Source: an uncultured Veillonella sp. (GTDB taxonomy: Bacteria; Bacillota; Negativicutes; Veillonellales; Veillonellaceae). From it: a stretch of 6,484 nt of DNA. The translations under genes and the position numbers were made by a program. The notes beneath the pieces were generated by a model. That model did not search any database, was not told the DNA's origin, and saw only the letters and a list, made by a program, of their open reading frames with translations. How positions within the stretch are numbered: the stretch's first letter is position 1; the number at the start of each line of letters is the position of its first letter. Location of the stretch: NCBI GenBank assembly GCA_900549845.1, contig URPT01000093.1, positions 1 to 6,484 of the forward strand. The letters run 5' to 3'. This document shows, one piece after another, positions 1-6,401 of the stretch.

Positions 1-40
1 CATTCACAGCTACTAACTGTGCTGGTACAGCTAAGCACAT
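1..40 (-). CDS. hypC: HypC/HybG-family hydrogenase maturation chaperone, N-terminal fragment (cut by window edge)
   Basis: Only the first 13 codons are inside the window, reading MCLAVPAQLVAVN. HypC proteins start with Met-Cys-Leu followed by a Val-Pro-Gly/Ala stretch. Cys2, exposed after removal of Met1, is the residue that binds the Fe(CN)2CO unit together with HypD before it is passed to the hydrogenase large subunit. The start is fixed by AGGAG (46-50, minus strand) five bases before the ATG. The gene lies 142 bases downstream of hypF on the same strand, which supports the call, since both serve [NiFe]-hydrogenase assembly. The rest of the gene lies to the left of the window. The call rests on a short but characteristic N-terminus. 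Confidence 0.85.
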   Translation of the reverse strand, partial: MCLAVPAQLVAVN

Positions 41-129
41 ACTATCTCCTTATATATTACATTAATAACAAATTCTATGTGTTTGCTTTTATGAAAGTAA
101 ACTCACAATATATAAATATTTCTAATATC

Positions 130-157
130 ATTGTATCACAATTGTAGTAATTATTAA
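130..157 (-). promoter_or_regulatory. Candidate promoter for hypC
   Basis: On the minus strand an extended -10, TGTGATACAAT, ends at 130, with the hexamer TACAAT at 130-135 and the TRTG motif at 137-140. Sixteen bases upstream is TTAATA (152-157), four of six matches to TTGACA. The predicted leader to the hypC ATG is about 80 bases. No convincing terminator separates hypF from this site, so hypC may also be reached by readthrough. This is a prediction from sequence only. Confidence 0.45.
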
Positions 158-164
158 GTGATAC
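133..164. repeat. Inverted repeat GTATCAC / GTGATAC around the hypC promoter
   Basis: Seven-base perfect arms at 133-139 and 158-164 are separated by 18 bases. One arm overlaps the -10 region of the candidate hypC promoter and the other ends just upstream of its -35, so the pair could be an operator. As RNA it would form only an AT-rich hairpin without a T tract, so it is a poor terminator candidate. Chance occurrence in AT-rich DNA is possible. Confidence 0.3.
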
Positions 165-182
165 TAACTACAAGATATATAA

Positions 183-2462
183 CTATTTCTGATTACCAAT
201 CCATAGTTGACCAAATGCTAATCCGCCATCATTGGAAGGAACCCCTTCATTCATATACAAATTGCCTACATGCCAAGCGCGATATATCAGCTCTACTAAT
301 TTGCGATTTTGAAATACACCGCCAGAAATAGCCGCATCACTAACATTATAGCGCTCCATTAAATCCGCTGCGGTTTCACATAATGCGATAGCAACGGTTT
401 TATGGAAGGATGCAGCAAGATAAGCTCTAGATTCACCATTAACTACACTATCCATAATAGATTGAACGGTAGGTGTAAAATCAAGAATTCGCCCATCATA
501 GTTATAATCAAGCAATATTCCTTTTTCATCACCACATAGAGCCTCTAAGGCTATAGCAATTTGTGCATCATAGGTGTGGACCATACCAAGCCCTAAAAGA
601 GAGCCTACCGCATCAAACAAACGACCACAACTTGTTGCTTGAACCATAGGCATCGTAGATTGTAATGCTTTATCTAATATTTCCCAACCTTTAGGCAATT
701 CCTTCATCCAATCTTGGTAAATAGGTGGAATATCATCACCATAGTAATTTCGGATATACCATAAGGCTTGGCGCCATGGCTCAGAAACAGCTTTCTCTCC
801 CCCCGGTAATGGCGCTTCATGGATATGAGCTAAGCGTTGATATTGGTCTCCCTTGCAAAGGAGAAATTCACCACCCCATACCGTTCCATCTGGTCCATAT
901 CCGGTACCATCCATAGCAATCCCCAGTACTGGACCTTCAAGATTGTGCTCTGCCATAACTGATGCAATATGAGCGTGATGATGTTGAACGGATATAAGAG
1001 GAATCTGTAAGCTTTTACCAATGCGCTCTCCTAAGTGGGACGAGAAAAATTGAGGATGACTGTCTACAATAATTTTCTCTGGTTGAATAGAAAATAATTC
1101 CTCATATCGGTCAATAGTCCACTCCAATGTGGCATGAGTAGATGCATTTTGTAGATCACCAATATGTGGACCTACAAGAACTTCTGAGCCTTTATTCATA
1201 GCAAATGCATTTTTCAGATCACTACCCATAGCTAGCATCGGAGTTTGCCCTGAAAGTTCACAATGAATAGGTTCTGGTACATAACCACGACTACGACGAA
1301 TCAATCGAGGTTTATTATGGATGACCGTTACAACAGAGTCATCGAGAGGTGCATAAATTTGACGATTGTGCACCAAGAAATAATCGGCAACCGATTCTAA
1401 CTCTTCAAAGGCTTGATCATCATCATATAAAACTGGATCACCACTTCGATTACCGCTCGTCATGACCCACGCCGCATCTGATGGTAATAGTACCTCATGC
1501 ATCGGTGTATATGGTAACATTACGCCAAGCATATGATTATCTGGCGCTACATGGGTACTCAAATGGACTAAGCTATCGTGATTTCTTTCTAATAATACGA
1601 TAGGACGTTCCATTCCAGTCAAAATATCTAGTTCTACATCACTAAGATGGACTAGCTCGATTGCCGTATCTAGAGACCCTACCATAATTGCTAGTGGTTT
1701 ATGTGGTCTGTTTTTACGCTTACGTAAGCGTTGGACCGCTACATCATTTCGAGCATCACAAACTAAATGATAGCCGCCAATCCCCTTTATAGCGATAATA
1801 CTACCTTCGTTAATTAATTCACGAGTTGTATTCCATACATTTACTGTATCTACAACCGTACGATTAGGTTTATATAAAGTATAATGCGGCCCACAAAGAG
1901 AACACGCATTAGGTTCAGCACGATAACGGCGCCCCTCTATATCCTCATATTCAGCCTTACAAGCTTCACACATAGGAAACTCATCCATCGTCGTTCGCTC
2001 ACGATCATAAGGTAGAGATTTAATAATCGTATACCTAGGGCCACAATTTGTGCAATTAATAAAAGGATATTCTTTTCTACGCTTGTCCTGTTGTAGTTCT
2101 TTAAGACAATCAGCACATGGCGCTGTATCGGCACTAATAAAGGTGCTAACTGCTTCCCCTACTGGAGATGGCTCCACAGAAAACTCAACTTCATTATTTT
2201 TTATAGTAAGATGTTGTACCGTTTGACTTGTAATACGGCACAGTCTAGGTCGGTCATCTTGAATAGCATCTAAAAATAGCTGTAAATCACCGACACAACC
2301 TTGTACCTCAACGTAAACACCTTGGCTATCATTATAAACAAAACCAGTTAACCCCAGAGAATGTGCCCACATAGAAACAAGGGGCCGGAATCCGACCCCT
2401 TGAACTATACCGGTATAACGAATTCCCCAGCGTTCTATAGTTTGATTACTATTTTGTTTCAT
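183..2462 (-). CDS. hypF: Carbamoyltransferase HypF, [NiFe]-hydrogenase maturation
   Basis: HypF uses carbamoyl phosphate and ATP to form carbamoyl-adenylate and transfers the carbamoyl group to the C-terminal cysteine of HypE. HypE dehydrates it to the thiocyanate that supplies the cyanide ligands of the hydrogenase iron. The 759-residue length is normal and the domain order is complete. An acylphosphatase domain (about 10-98) carries VQGVGFRP at 20-27, with likely catalytic Arg26 and Asn44. Four CxxC pairs form the zinc-finger-like region (116/119, 137/140, 165/168, 187/190). A YrdC-like domain spans about 207-395. A Kae1-like domain from about 405 has the metal-binding HHHAH at 494-498, the DGTGYGPDGT motif at 518-527, GGVFQNR at 714-720 and SNDGG at 743-747. 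AGGAG (2468-2472) five bases before the ATG fixes the start. It begins 34 bases after the SCIFF maturase, with no visible terminator or promoter between, so co-transcription is likely. The enzyme is cytoplasmic. Confidence 0.97.
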   Translation of the reverse strand: MKQNSNQTIERWGIRYTGIVQGVGFRPLVSMWAHSLGLTGFVYNDSQGVYVEVQGCVGDLQLFLDAIQDDRPRLCRITSQTVQHLTIKNNEVEFSVEPSPVGEAVSTFISADTAPCADCLKELQQDKRRKEYPFINCTNCGPRYTIIKSLPYDRERTTMDEFPMCEACKAEYEDIEGRRYRAEPNACSLCGPHYTLYKPNRTVVDTVNVWNTTRELINEGSIIAIKGIGGYHLVCDARNDVAVQRLRKRKNRPHKPLAIMVGSLDTAIELVHLSDVELDILTGMERPIVLLERNHDSLVHLSTHVAPDNHMLGVMLPYTPMHEVLLPSDAAWVMTSGNRSGDPVLYDDDQAFEELESVADYFLVHNRQIYAPLDDSVVTVIHNKPRLIRRSRGYVPEPIHCELSGQTPMLAMGSDLKNAFAMNKGSEVLVGPHIGDLQNASTHATLEWTIDRYEELFSIQPEKIIVDSHPQFFSSHLGERIGKSLQIPLISVQHHHAHIASVMAEHNLEGPVLGIAMDGTGYGPDGTVWGGEFLLCKGDQYQRLAHIHEAPLPGGEKAVSEPWRQALWYIRNYYGDDIPPIYQDWMKELPKGWEILDKALQSTMPMVQATSCGRLFDAVGSLLGLGMVHTYDAQIAIALEALCGDEKGILLDYNYDGRILDFTPTVQSIMDSVVNGESRAYLAASFHKTVAIALCETAADLMERYNVSDAAISGGVFQNRKLVELIYRAWHVGNLYMNEGVPSNDGGLAFGQLWIGNQK
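2378..2402 (-). other. Strong hairpin inside the 5' end of hypF
   Basis: The minus-strand RNA can form an 11-base-pair stem (2392-2402 with 2378-2388, one G-U pair) closed by a three-base loop (2389-2391). It is very GC-rich against an AT-rich background and lies about 60 bases inside the hypF reading frame, over the codons of the conserved acylphosphatase motif. Downstream there is only TTTC, not a real T tract, so an ordinary terminator is unlikely. It may slow early translation or be a by-product of the protein motif and codon choice. Confidence 0.5.
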
Positions 2463-2496
2463 ATAAACTCCTACTATAGACGGAGAATTAAGGCTA

Positions 2497-3906
2497 TTAA
2501 CCTAATGCTACAGGAATACTGCCATCAATGCCAGCTTGTTCTAACTCAGCTTGAATCATAATAGCGCATTCAATACGTTTCTTTTGTAAGCGGCAACCAA
2601 ATTCATAAGGTGTTTCTAAATCGCCACCCAATGTAATATTGTTAGCATGACAGCCACCAGAACAGAAGAATTTCGCCCAACATTCAGCACAAGTCGGTTT
2701 AGAGAACACATGTGTATTACGGAAATCTTTAGGGATTTCTGTGTTTTGTAAACCATCATACACATTGCCAAGCACGTATCCATCTTTACCTACGAATTGG
2801 TGACATGGATAAATATCGCCATCTGGTACAACAGCCATATATTCATGACCTGCCCCACAACCGCGAAGGCGTTTAGCCATACATGGACCACGATACAAAT
2901 CCATACGGAAGTGGAAGAAGTTAAACTTCTCACCCCAACCTTCTAATTGACGTTGTAGGTAAATATCTGCTAATTTTTCATATTCTTTTTCAAGAACTGG
3001 CCAATCTTCTTCACGAAGTACATAGTCTCCTTCTTCACCTACTACAGGCTCCATGGATAAATGTTCAAAGCCAAGATCAGACATAGCCATAACATCTTTT
3101 GTAAAATCTAAATTCTTATGTGTATACGTACCGCGTACGTAGTATTCAAGACCATGACGTTGTTTTACGGCATTGATAAGATTTTTAGCAATATATTTAT
3201 AAGACTCAGCACCACTACCCGCTACAGGGCGCATTGCATTATGTACGGATTCACGACCATCCAAAGACAAAACTAAACTCATCTTGTGTTTGTTTACATA
3301 GTCGATTTTATCTTGTGTTAAAAGCATACCATTCGTAGTCAACGTAAGCTTAAAGATCTTATTGTGCTTTTCTTGAATGGATTCGATATATTCAACGGTT
3401 TGTTTTACAACATCCCAGTTCAATAAAGGTTCCCCACCAAAGAAATCAATTTCACAATGTTGACGAGGGCCACTCATTTTAATGAGGAAATCTACAGCAC
3501 GCTTCGCCACATCAAAACTCATTAACTCGCGTTTTACACCGCCGTAATCACCTTGGCTGGCAAAACAGTATTTACATGCCAAATTACAATCATGAGCAAT
3601 ATTTAAGCATAGTGCCTTAACAATAGGTTTTTCACCTACTACAAGTTTAAACTCAGTACTCATTGGAGCAAACAATTGCTCTGCCTTAATGAGCTCATCT
3701 AACTCATCCATAATCTCATCGAGTTCTACTGCATCTTCTTTAGCATCTAAAGCAGCATGTACTGCATCGCGATTAGTGCCATCATATATGTCAAGAACTC
3801 TATCAATGAGTTCGTCGATAACGTGAATGATACCGCTATTTACATCTAAGCAGTAATAGTTATCCTTCATCCGAAACTTATGGATCATTGGTTTTAATTC
3901 TAACAT
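2497..3906 (-). CDS. scfB: SCIFF ranthipeptide maturase, radical SAM/SPASM thioether-forming enzyme (CteB-like)
   Basis: This radical SAM enzyme installs a cysteine-to-threonine thioether crosslink in the SCIFF precursor encoded just upstream. From the chosen start it has 469 residues. The N-terminal ~85 residues (LDVNSGIIHVIDE, 20-32) match the peptide-binding RRE region of this family. The radical SAM core holds Cys107, Cys111 and Cys114 in CX3CX2C for the SAM-binding cluster, followed by GGEP at 157-160. The C-terminal SPASM region has Cys342, 350, 368, 406, 409, 415, 419 and 438, enough for two auxiliary iron-sulfur clusters as in CteB. The start at 3906 is preferred because GGAGG (3911-3915) precedes it and the N-terminus then fits the family. 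A longer frame from GTG at 3972 lacks a ribosome site and overlaps a promoter. The gene lies 166 bases after the precursor gene, beyond a terminator, and 34 bases before hypF. The protein is cytoplasmic and oxygen-sensitive by family. Confidence 0.95.
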   Translation of the reverse strand: MLELKPMIHKFRMKDNYYCLDVNSGIIHVIDELIDRVLDIYDGTNRDAVHAALDAKEDAVELDEIMDELDELIKAEQLFAPMSTEFKLVVGEKPIVKALCLNIAHDCNLACKYCFASQGDYGGVKRELMSFDVAKRAVDFLIKMSGPRQHCEIDFFGGEPLLNWDVVKQTVEYIESIQEKHNKIFKLTLTTNGMLLTQDKIDYVNKHKMSLVLSLDGRESVHNAMRPVAGSGAESYKYIAKNLINAVKQRHGLEYYVRGTYTHKNLDFTKDVMAMSDLGFEHLSMEPVVGEEGDYVLREEDWPVLEKEYEKLADIYLQRQLEGWGEKFNFFHFRMDLYRGPCMAKRLRGCGAGHEYMAVVPDGDIYPCHQFVGKDGYVLGNVYDGLQNTEIPKDFRNTHVFSKPTCAECWAKFFCSGGCHANNITLGGDLETPYEFGCRLQKKRIECAIMIQAELEQAGIDGSIPVALG

Positions 3907-3910
3907 GGTA

Positions 3911-3915
3911 CCTCC
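3911..3915 (-). promoter_or_regulatory. Ribosome binding site that decides the maturase start
   Basis: GGAGG on the minus strand lies four bases before the ATG at 3906. No comparable site precedes the in-frame GTG at 3972, which would add 22 residues (MVQLSRKFYIV...) that do not resemble the family N-terminus. Confidence 0.85.
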
Positions 3916-3962
3916 AAATAATATGTATGGTAAAAGCTCTACTATATAGAACTTTCTAGATA

Positions 3963-3991
3963 ATTGTACCACATTTCTACGCTAAACGTTA
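3963..3991 (-). promoter_or_regulatory. Candidate extended -10 promoter for the SCIFF maturase (and hypF)
   Basis: The minus strand reads TGTGGTACAAT, with the hexamer TACAAT at 3963-3968 and the TRTG motif at 3970-3973. At a 17-base spacing the -35 hexamer would be TAACGT (3986-3991), which is weak, so recognition would rely on the extended -10. The predicted leader to the ATG at 3906 is about 50 bases. Its position just after the SCIFF terminator makes a separate promoter sensible. Confidence 0.55.
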
Positions 3992-4040
3992 TGAAAAGAG
4001 TCATAAAGATATACCATACAAGGTATGTATTAAAAACATA

Positions 4041-4070
4041 AATAAAAAAGGCCCGCTATGCGAGCCTCTT
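4041..4070 (-). terminator. Rho-independent terminator after the SCIFF precursor gene
   Basis: On the minus strand AGGCTCGC (4060-4067) pairs with GCGGGCCT (4049-4056) around a three-base loop. The eight-pair stem has one T-G wobble. It can be lengthened by A-T pairs at the base and runs into TTTTTTATTT (4041-4049). It starts a few bases after the SCIFF stop codon, so most precursor transcripts should end before the maturase gene. Confidence 0.88.
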
Positions 4071-4072
4071 TA

Positions 4073-4216
4073 TTATTTTTGTTTGCAAACTTGGTTACCA
4101 ACTGTGCAGCTTGTTTTGCAAGCGGATTGGCAAGATGTTTGACATTCCCCACAACCGCCAGTTTTAGCAGTTTTTTGTAAGGATTCAGTGTTGATAGTAC
4201 GAATACGTTTAGCCAT
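4073..4216 (-). CDS. scfA: Six-cysteine SCIFF ranthipeptide precursor
   Basis: This 47-residue peptide is the substrate of the radical SAM maturase encoded next downstream. It starts MAKRIRTINTESLQK and has a six-cysteine C-terminal core: Cys22, 25, 29, 33, 37 and 44, spaced CX2CX3CX3CX3CX6C. The core text CGECQTSCQSAC followed by KTSCTVGNQ is close to the clostridial SCIFF peptides as I remember them. The maturase makes a thioether between a cysteine and a threonine; by alignment with CteA from Clostridium thermocellum (Cys32-Thr37, recalled) the pair here would be Cys33 and Thr38. The N-terminal part is the leader bound by the enzyme's RRE region. AGGAGG (4223-4228) lies six bases before the ATG. 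The gene has its own promoter and terminator. The role of mature SCIFF peptides is poorly known; signalling has been proposed in clostridia. No export or protease gene is nearby. Confidence 0.96.
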   Translation of the reverse strand: MAKRIRTINTESLQKTAKTGGCGECQTSCQSACKTSCTVGNQVCKQK

Positions 4217-4250
4217 GGTTATCCTCCTCAATACTTATCGAATGATATTT

Positions 4251-4280
4251 ATTTTATCATATTTATGAAAAGCCTGTAAA
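4251..4280 (-). promoter_or_regulatory. Promoter of the SCIFF precursor gene
   Basis: On the minus strand TTTACA (4275-4280) and TAAAAT (4251-4256) are 18 bases apart, and the -10 is extended by TATG at 4258-4261. It starts four bases beyond the stop codon of the upstream S-component gene. It matches the sigma-A consensus well and would give a leader of roughly 30 bases before the SCIFF ATG. Confidence 0.7.
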
Positions 4281-4283
4281 ATA

Positions 4284-5081
4284 CTATTTAGTTATCTTTT
4301 CTTCTACAGGTTTTGTTTCATTTACTTCTACAGTTGTAGATTTATTTGTATTTACTGCACCTGTTGTCGCTGTAGTAGTTGTAACATCCTCAGATTTTGA
4401 TTTCTTTGGCGTATCCTTACGTAATACCTTTCTCAATGCCATTGCAACTGGTGTCACGATAACAGCAGCAAAAACTGCTTCTGGAATACCATGTGTAACA
4501 GATAAGAATACAATAGAACCTAATACTTGATCTGGGCTAAGATTCATTTTAACAGCAAACATATCTGCGTAAAGTAAGAAAATAAGCCCCATAACCATAA
4601 TCGTATGGAATACAGTACCCATGAAAGCAGACACGATAATGCGTGGACCTTGCGGTGCTTTCCATAATAGTAAATATACTAAATATGCTAATACTGGGAA
4701 CAATATACGTGGTAGCACAGAAATAATTGGATTAATAAATAGAGGGGATAAAATATTAGGTGCTGTAATATTTTGCCACAAGCTATAGCAACCAAAGATG
4801 AAGCCTACAAAAGCACCCACTTTAGGCCCCTCTACGATAGCACCAATAAGTGTCGGTACATGCAAGGTAGTTACATTAAGCGGGCCCAATGGAATAATAC
4901 CATAGCCAGAAACACCTAATGCAATAGTAATCCCCGCTAATAGACCAATAATTGTTAATTCTCGAATCGTAATGCCACTCTTCTTCTTTTTTGGCTCTTT
5001 ACGTTTAACTTGCTTCAGTTTTTCATTGTCTTGGATTGATACAGTTGAGTTATCATCCATTGGACGTTCAATGTTGTTCAT
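4284..5081 (-). CDS. ECF transporter S component (substrate-binding membrane subunit), substrate unknown
   Basis: S components are small membrane proteins that bind a vitamin or similar micronutrient and dock onto a shared energy-coupling module (EcfA, EcfA', EcfT). The 265-residue protein has about six membrane segments between residues 38 and 217. It has the family signature in the first helices: IPLGPLNVTTLHVPTLIGAI (63-82) then EGPKVGAFVGFIFG (84-97), and INPIISVLPR at 116-125. This matches the DUF3816/ECF-S group that includes pantothenate and related transporters. The sequence alone does not show the substrate. Both tails are unusual: residues 1-36 are polar and lysine-rich (KKKK at 31-34), and 222-265 form a Thr/Lys/Glu-rich low-complexity tail. 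AAGGAGG (5086-5092) four bases before the ATG supports the start. It follows the 280-residue membrane protein by 49 bases without a visible promoter, so it is probably the last gene of that operon. No EcfA or EcfT is in the window. Confidence 0.85.
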   Translation of the reverse strand: MNNIERPMDDNSTVSIQDNEKLKQVKRKEPKKKKSGITIRELTIIGLLAGITIALGVSGYGIIPLGPLNVTTLHVPTLIGAIVEGPKVGAFVGFIFGCYSLWQNITAPNILSPLFINPIISVLPRILFPVLAYLVYLLLWKAPQGPRIIVSAFMGTVFHTIMVMGLIFLLYADMFAVKMNLSPDQVLGSIVFLSVTHGIPEAVFAAVIVTPVAMALRKVLRKDTPKKSKSEDVTTTTATTGAVNTNKSTTVEVNETKPVEEKITK

Positions 5082-5130
5082 AGATCCTCCTTCGCTCTCA
5101 TTCCTTACGGATATAAGTCGAAACTAGAAA

Positions 5131-5973
5131 TTAAATACGTTCACGGCGTCGTGAAATTATACCACGTTCTACCAATGCGCCTATAATCACTGCTACACCT
5201 ATCATACCAGCTTCTAATAAAGCGGGAGTAACAAAGACGAGCGGATTACCTTGATACGTTGGGAAAACGGTGGGAACTAAAGATACAATAAATGCTGGAA
5301 TATAACCACCGTATAAAATATGGGCATTCATAGCAAGCCATAAAGCAGCGGTTAAAACAATGCGAAATAATCGTATGCCTCTATATGCTATATCTCTTGG
5401 ATATAAATAAAATACAAATACCAACAAAGATATAAGCAACAACACAAATTCTGCAAACAGTATATTCACATTCATTGATGATGCATACATGAAGTATACC
5501 ATCGGATCCTGTAAATCAATATACAGAAGCGAACCAATATATAAAAATGGGATTGGTATAGTATACCCAATTATATCAAGTGCTTCATCTACCATGCCCC
5601 ATCGATGATTTCGATTGAAAAACTTAGTTGCTAACAGACCGCAAAGTTCAATGAGTACTTGAACGATAAAATACACCACGAAAAGAAGCAATGCTGTTAC
5701 AATTCCATTCTCTGTAGTAAAGCTAAAGGGCGTATGAAGAAATGAAAATACTGTCCACCAAGCCCAACTATACGTATGATAGCCCATACCCAATGGTAGA
5801 TCGTCATTAAATTTAGCATTCTTCAGTCTTCGTACCATAAGAGGTATAACGAGGGACAACACGGGGAATACTAAGATTGGTAAAGCTAGCGCTCCACTCA
5901 AGGAAAGAACTGTCGTTACAGCACTTACAAATAATGCACAGACAACGGTAAACAACCAGAAATTCTTATTCAT
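5131..5973 (-). CDS. Unrecognised multi-pass membrane protein (280 residues), paralogue of its upstream neighbour
   Basis: I do not recognise the family. The protein is very hydrophobic, with roughly eight or nine membrane segments (about 7-24, 29-46, 67-82, 91-117, 132-152, 171-191, 203-220, 224-238 and 245-268) and a basic C-terminal end RRRER. No nucleotide-binding, protease or cysteine motif is visible. Aromatic residues cluster at 65-84 (YHTYSWAWW). Residues 35-122 align without large gaps to the 134-residue protein encoded just upstream, for example LSLVIP and KFNDDLP here against LSLIMP and TFGDGKP there. AGGAGG (5979-5984) five bases before the ATG sets the start, which overlaps the upstream gene by eight bases, so the two are translationally linked. 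Co-transcription with the ECF S component suggests a transport-related role, but that is only inference from context. Confidence 0.75.
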   Translation of the reverse strand: MNKNFWLFTVVCALFVSAVTTVLSLSGALALPILVFPVLSLVIPLMVRRLKNAKFNDDLPLGMGYHTYSWAWWTVFSFLHTPFSFTTENGIVTALLLFVVYFIVQVLIELCGLLATKFFNRNHRWGMVDEALDIIGYTIPIPFLYIGSLLYIDLQDPMVYFMYASSMNVNILFAEFVLLLISLLVFVFYLYPRDIAYRGIRLFRIVLTAALWLAMNAHILYGGYIPAFIVSLVPTVFPTYQGNPLVFVTPALLEAGMIGVAVIIGALVERGIISRRRERI

Positions 5974-6370
5974 TACGGCCTCCTACTAAACGAGTAAGAC
6001 CATATGCAAAAATCAAGCTAATAGTAACACCAATATACATAGCTACTAAAAAAGCTACATCTCGGCCAGCTGTAGGCCAGCTCCATAGCATCGATAAATC
6101 TACACCGAGAAAAATACCTTTATAGCTAATACCGTGGATTATAATCCAACATATAACATAGGCAATACGGCTAATCGGTTTACCATCGCCAAAGGTACTA
6201 CTTTTAAACGATAAATATGCCCAAGGCATTATTAACGATAAGAGCAAATACCATACAAGTGCTACCATCGCACTCGACCCATTATGAATCATATACGCAA
6301 TAATAGGAATTACTACGATAAATATATTCAAGTAGATGGATCTTTTACAAATATCTATTAATGTGTTCAT
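5966..6370 (-). CDS. Unrecognised small membrane protein (134 residues)
   Basis: I do not recognise the family. Four membrane segments are visible (about 13-29, 34-53, 67-83 and 104-127), with a polar loop SFKSSTFGDGKP at 54-65 and a short hydrophilic end GGRNE. The central part resembles residues 35-122 of the 280-residue protein encoded downstream, so it is probably a half-size paralogue rather than a broken copy: the frame is intact and has its own ribosome site, AGGAG (6377-6381), six bases before the ATG. The stop lies inside the first codons of the downstream gene (eight-base overlap), typical of partners made in fixed ratio. It is the first gene after the promoter at 6402-6430 and probably heads a three-gene operon ending with an ECF S component. 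The function is unknown; the two may form a hetero-oligomeric membrane complex. Confidence 0.75.
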   Translation of the reverse strand: MNTLIDICKRSIYLNIFIVVIPIIAYMIHNGSSAMVALVWYLLLSLIMPWAYLSFKSSTFGDGKPISRIAYVICWIIIHGISYKGIFLGVDLSMLWSWPTAGRDVAFLVAMYIGVTISLIFAYGLTRLVGGRNE

Positions 6371-6401
6371 AAAGATCTCCTATGATATGTAATCTCTTTG
6401 T

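Noticed and set aside
725..1021. Open frames on both strands inside hypF (63 residues each)
   Set aside because: They overlap a complete, well-conserved hypF in other frames, have no family-like sequence and no convincing ribosome site.
1937..2134. 65-residue minus-strand frame inside the hypF zinc-finger region
   Set aside because: It is an alternative frame of conserved hypF sequence, with composition typical of out-of-frame translation.
2463..2496. Possible hairpin hiding the hypF ribosome site (CTCC pairing with GGAG)
   Set aside because: Only four base pairs around a long loop; too weak to claim translational control.
2361..2561. 66-residue plus-strand frame spanning the hypF start and the maturase end
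   Set aside because: It is antisense to two confident genes and has no ribosome site or recognisable domain.
4011..4027. Short inverted repeat between the SCIFF terminator and the maturase promoter
   Set aside because: Five-base AT-rich arms (CATAC/GTATG); not distinguishable from chance and not needed to explain termination.
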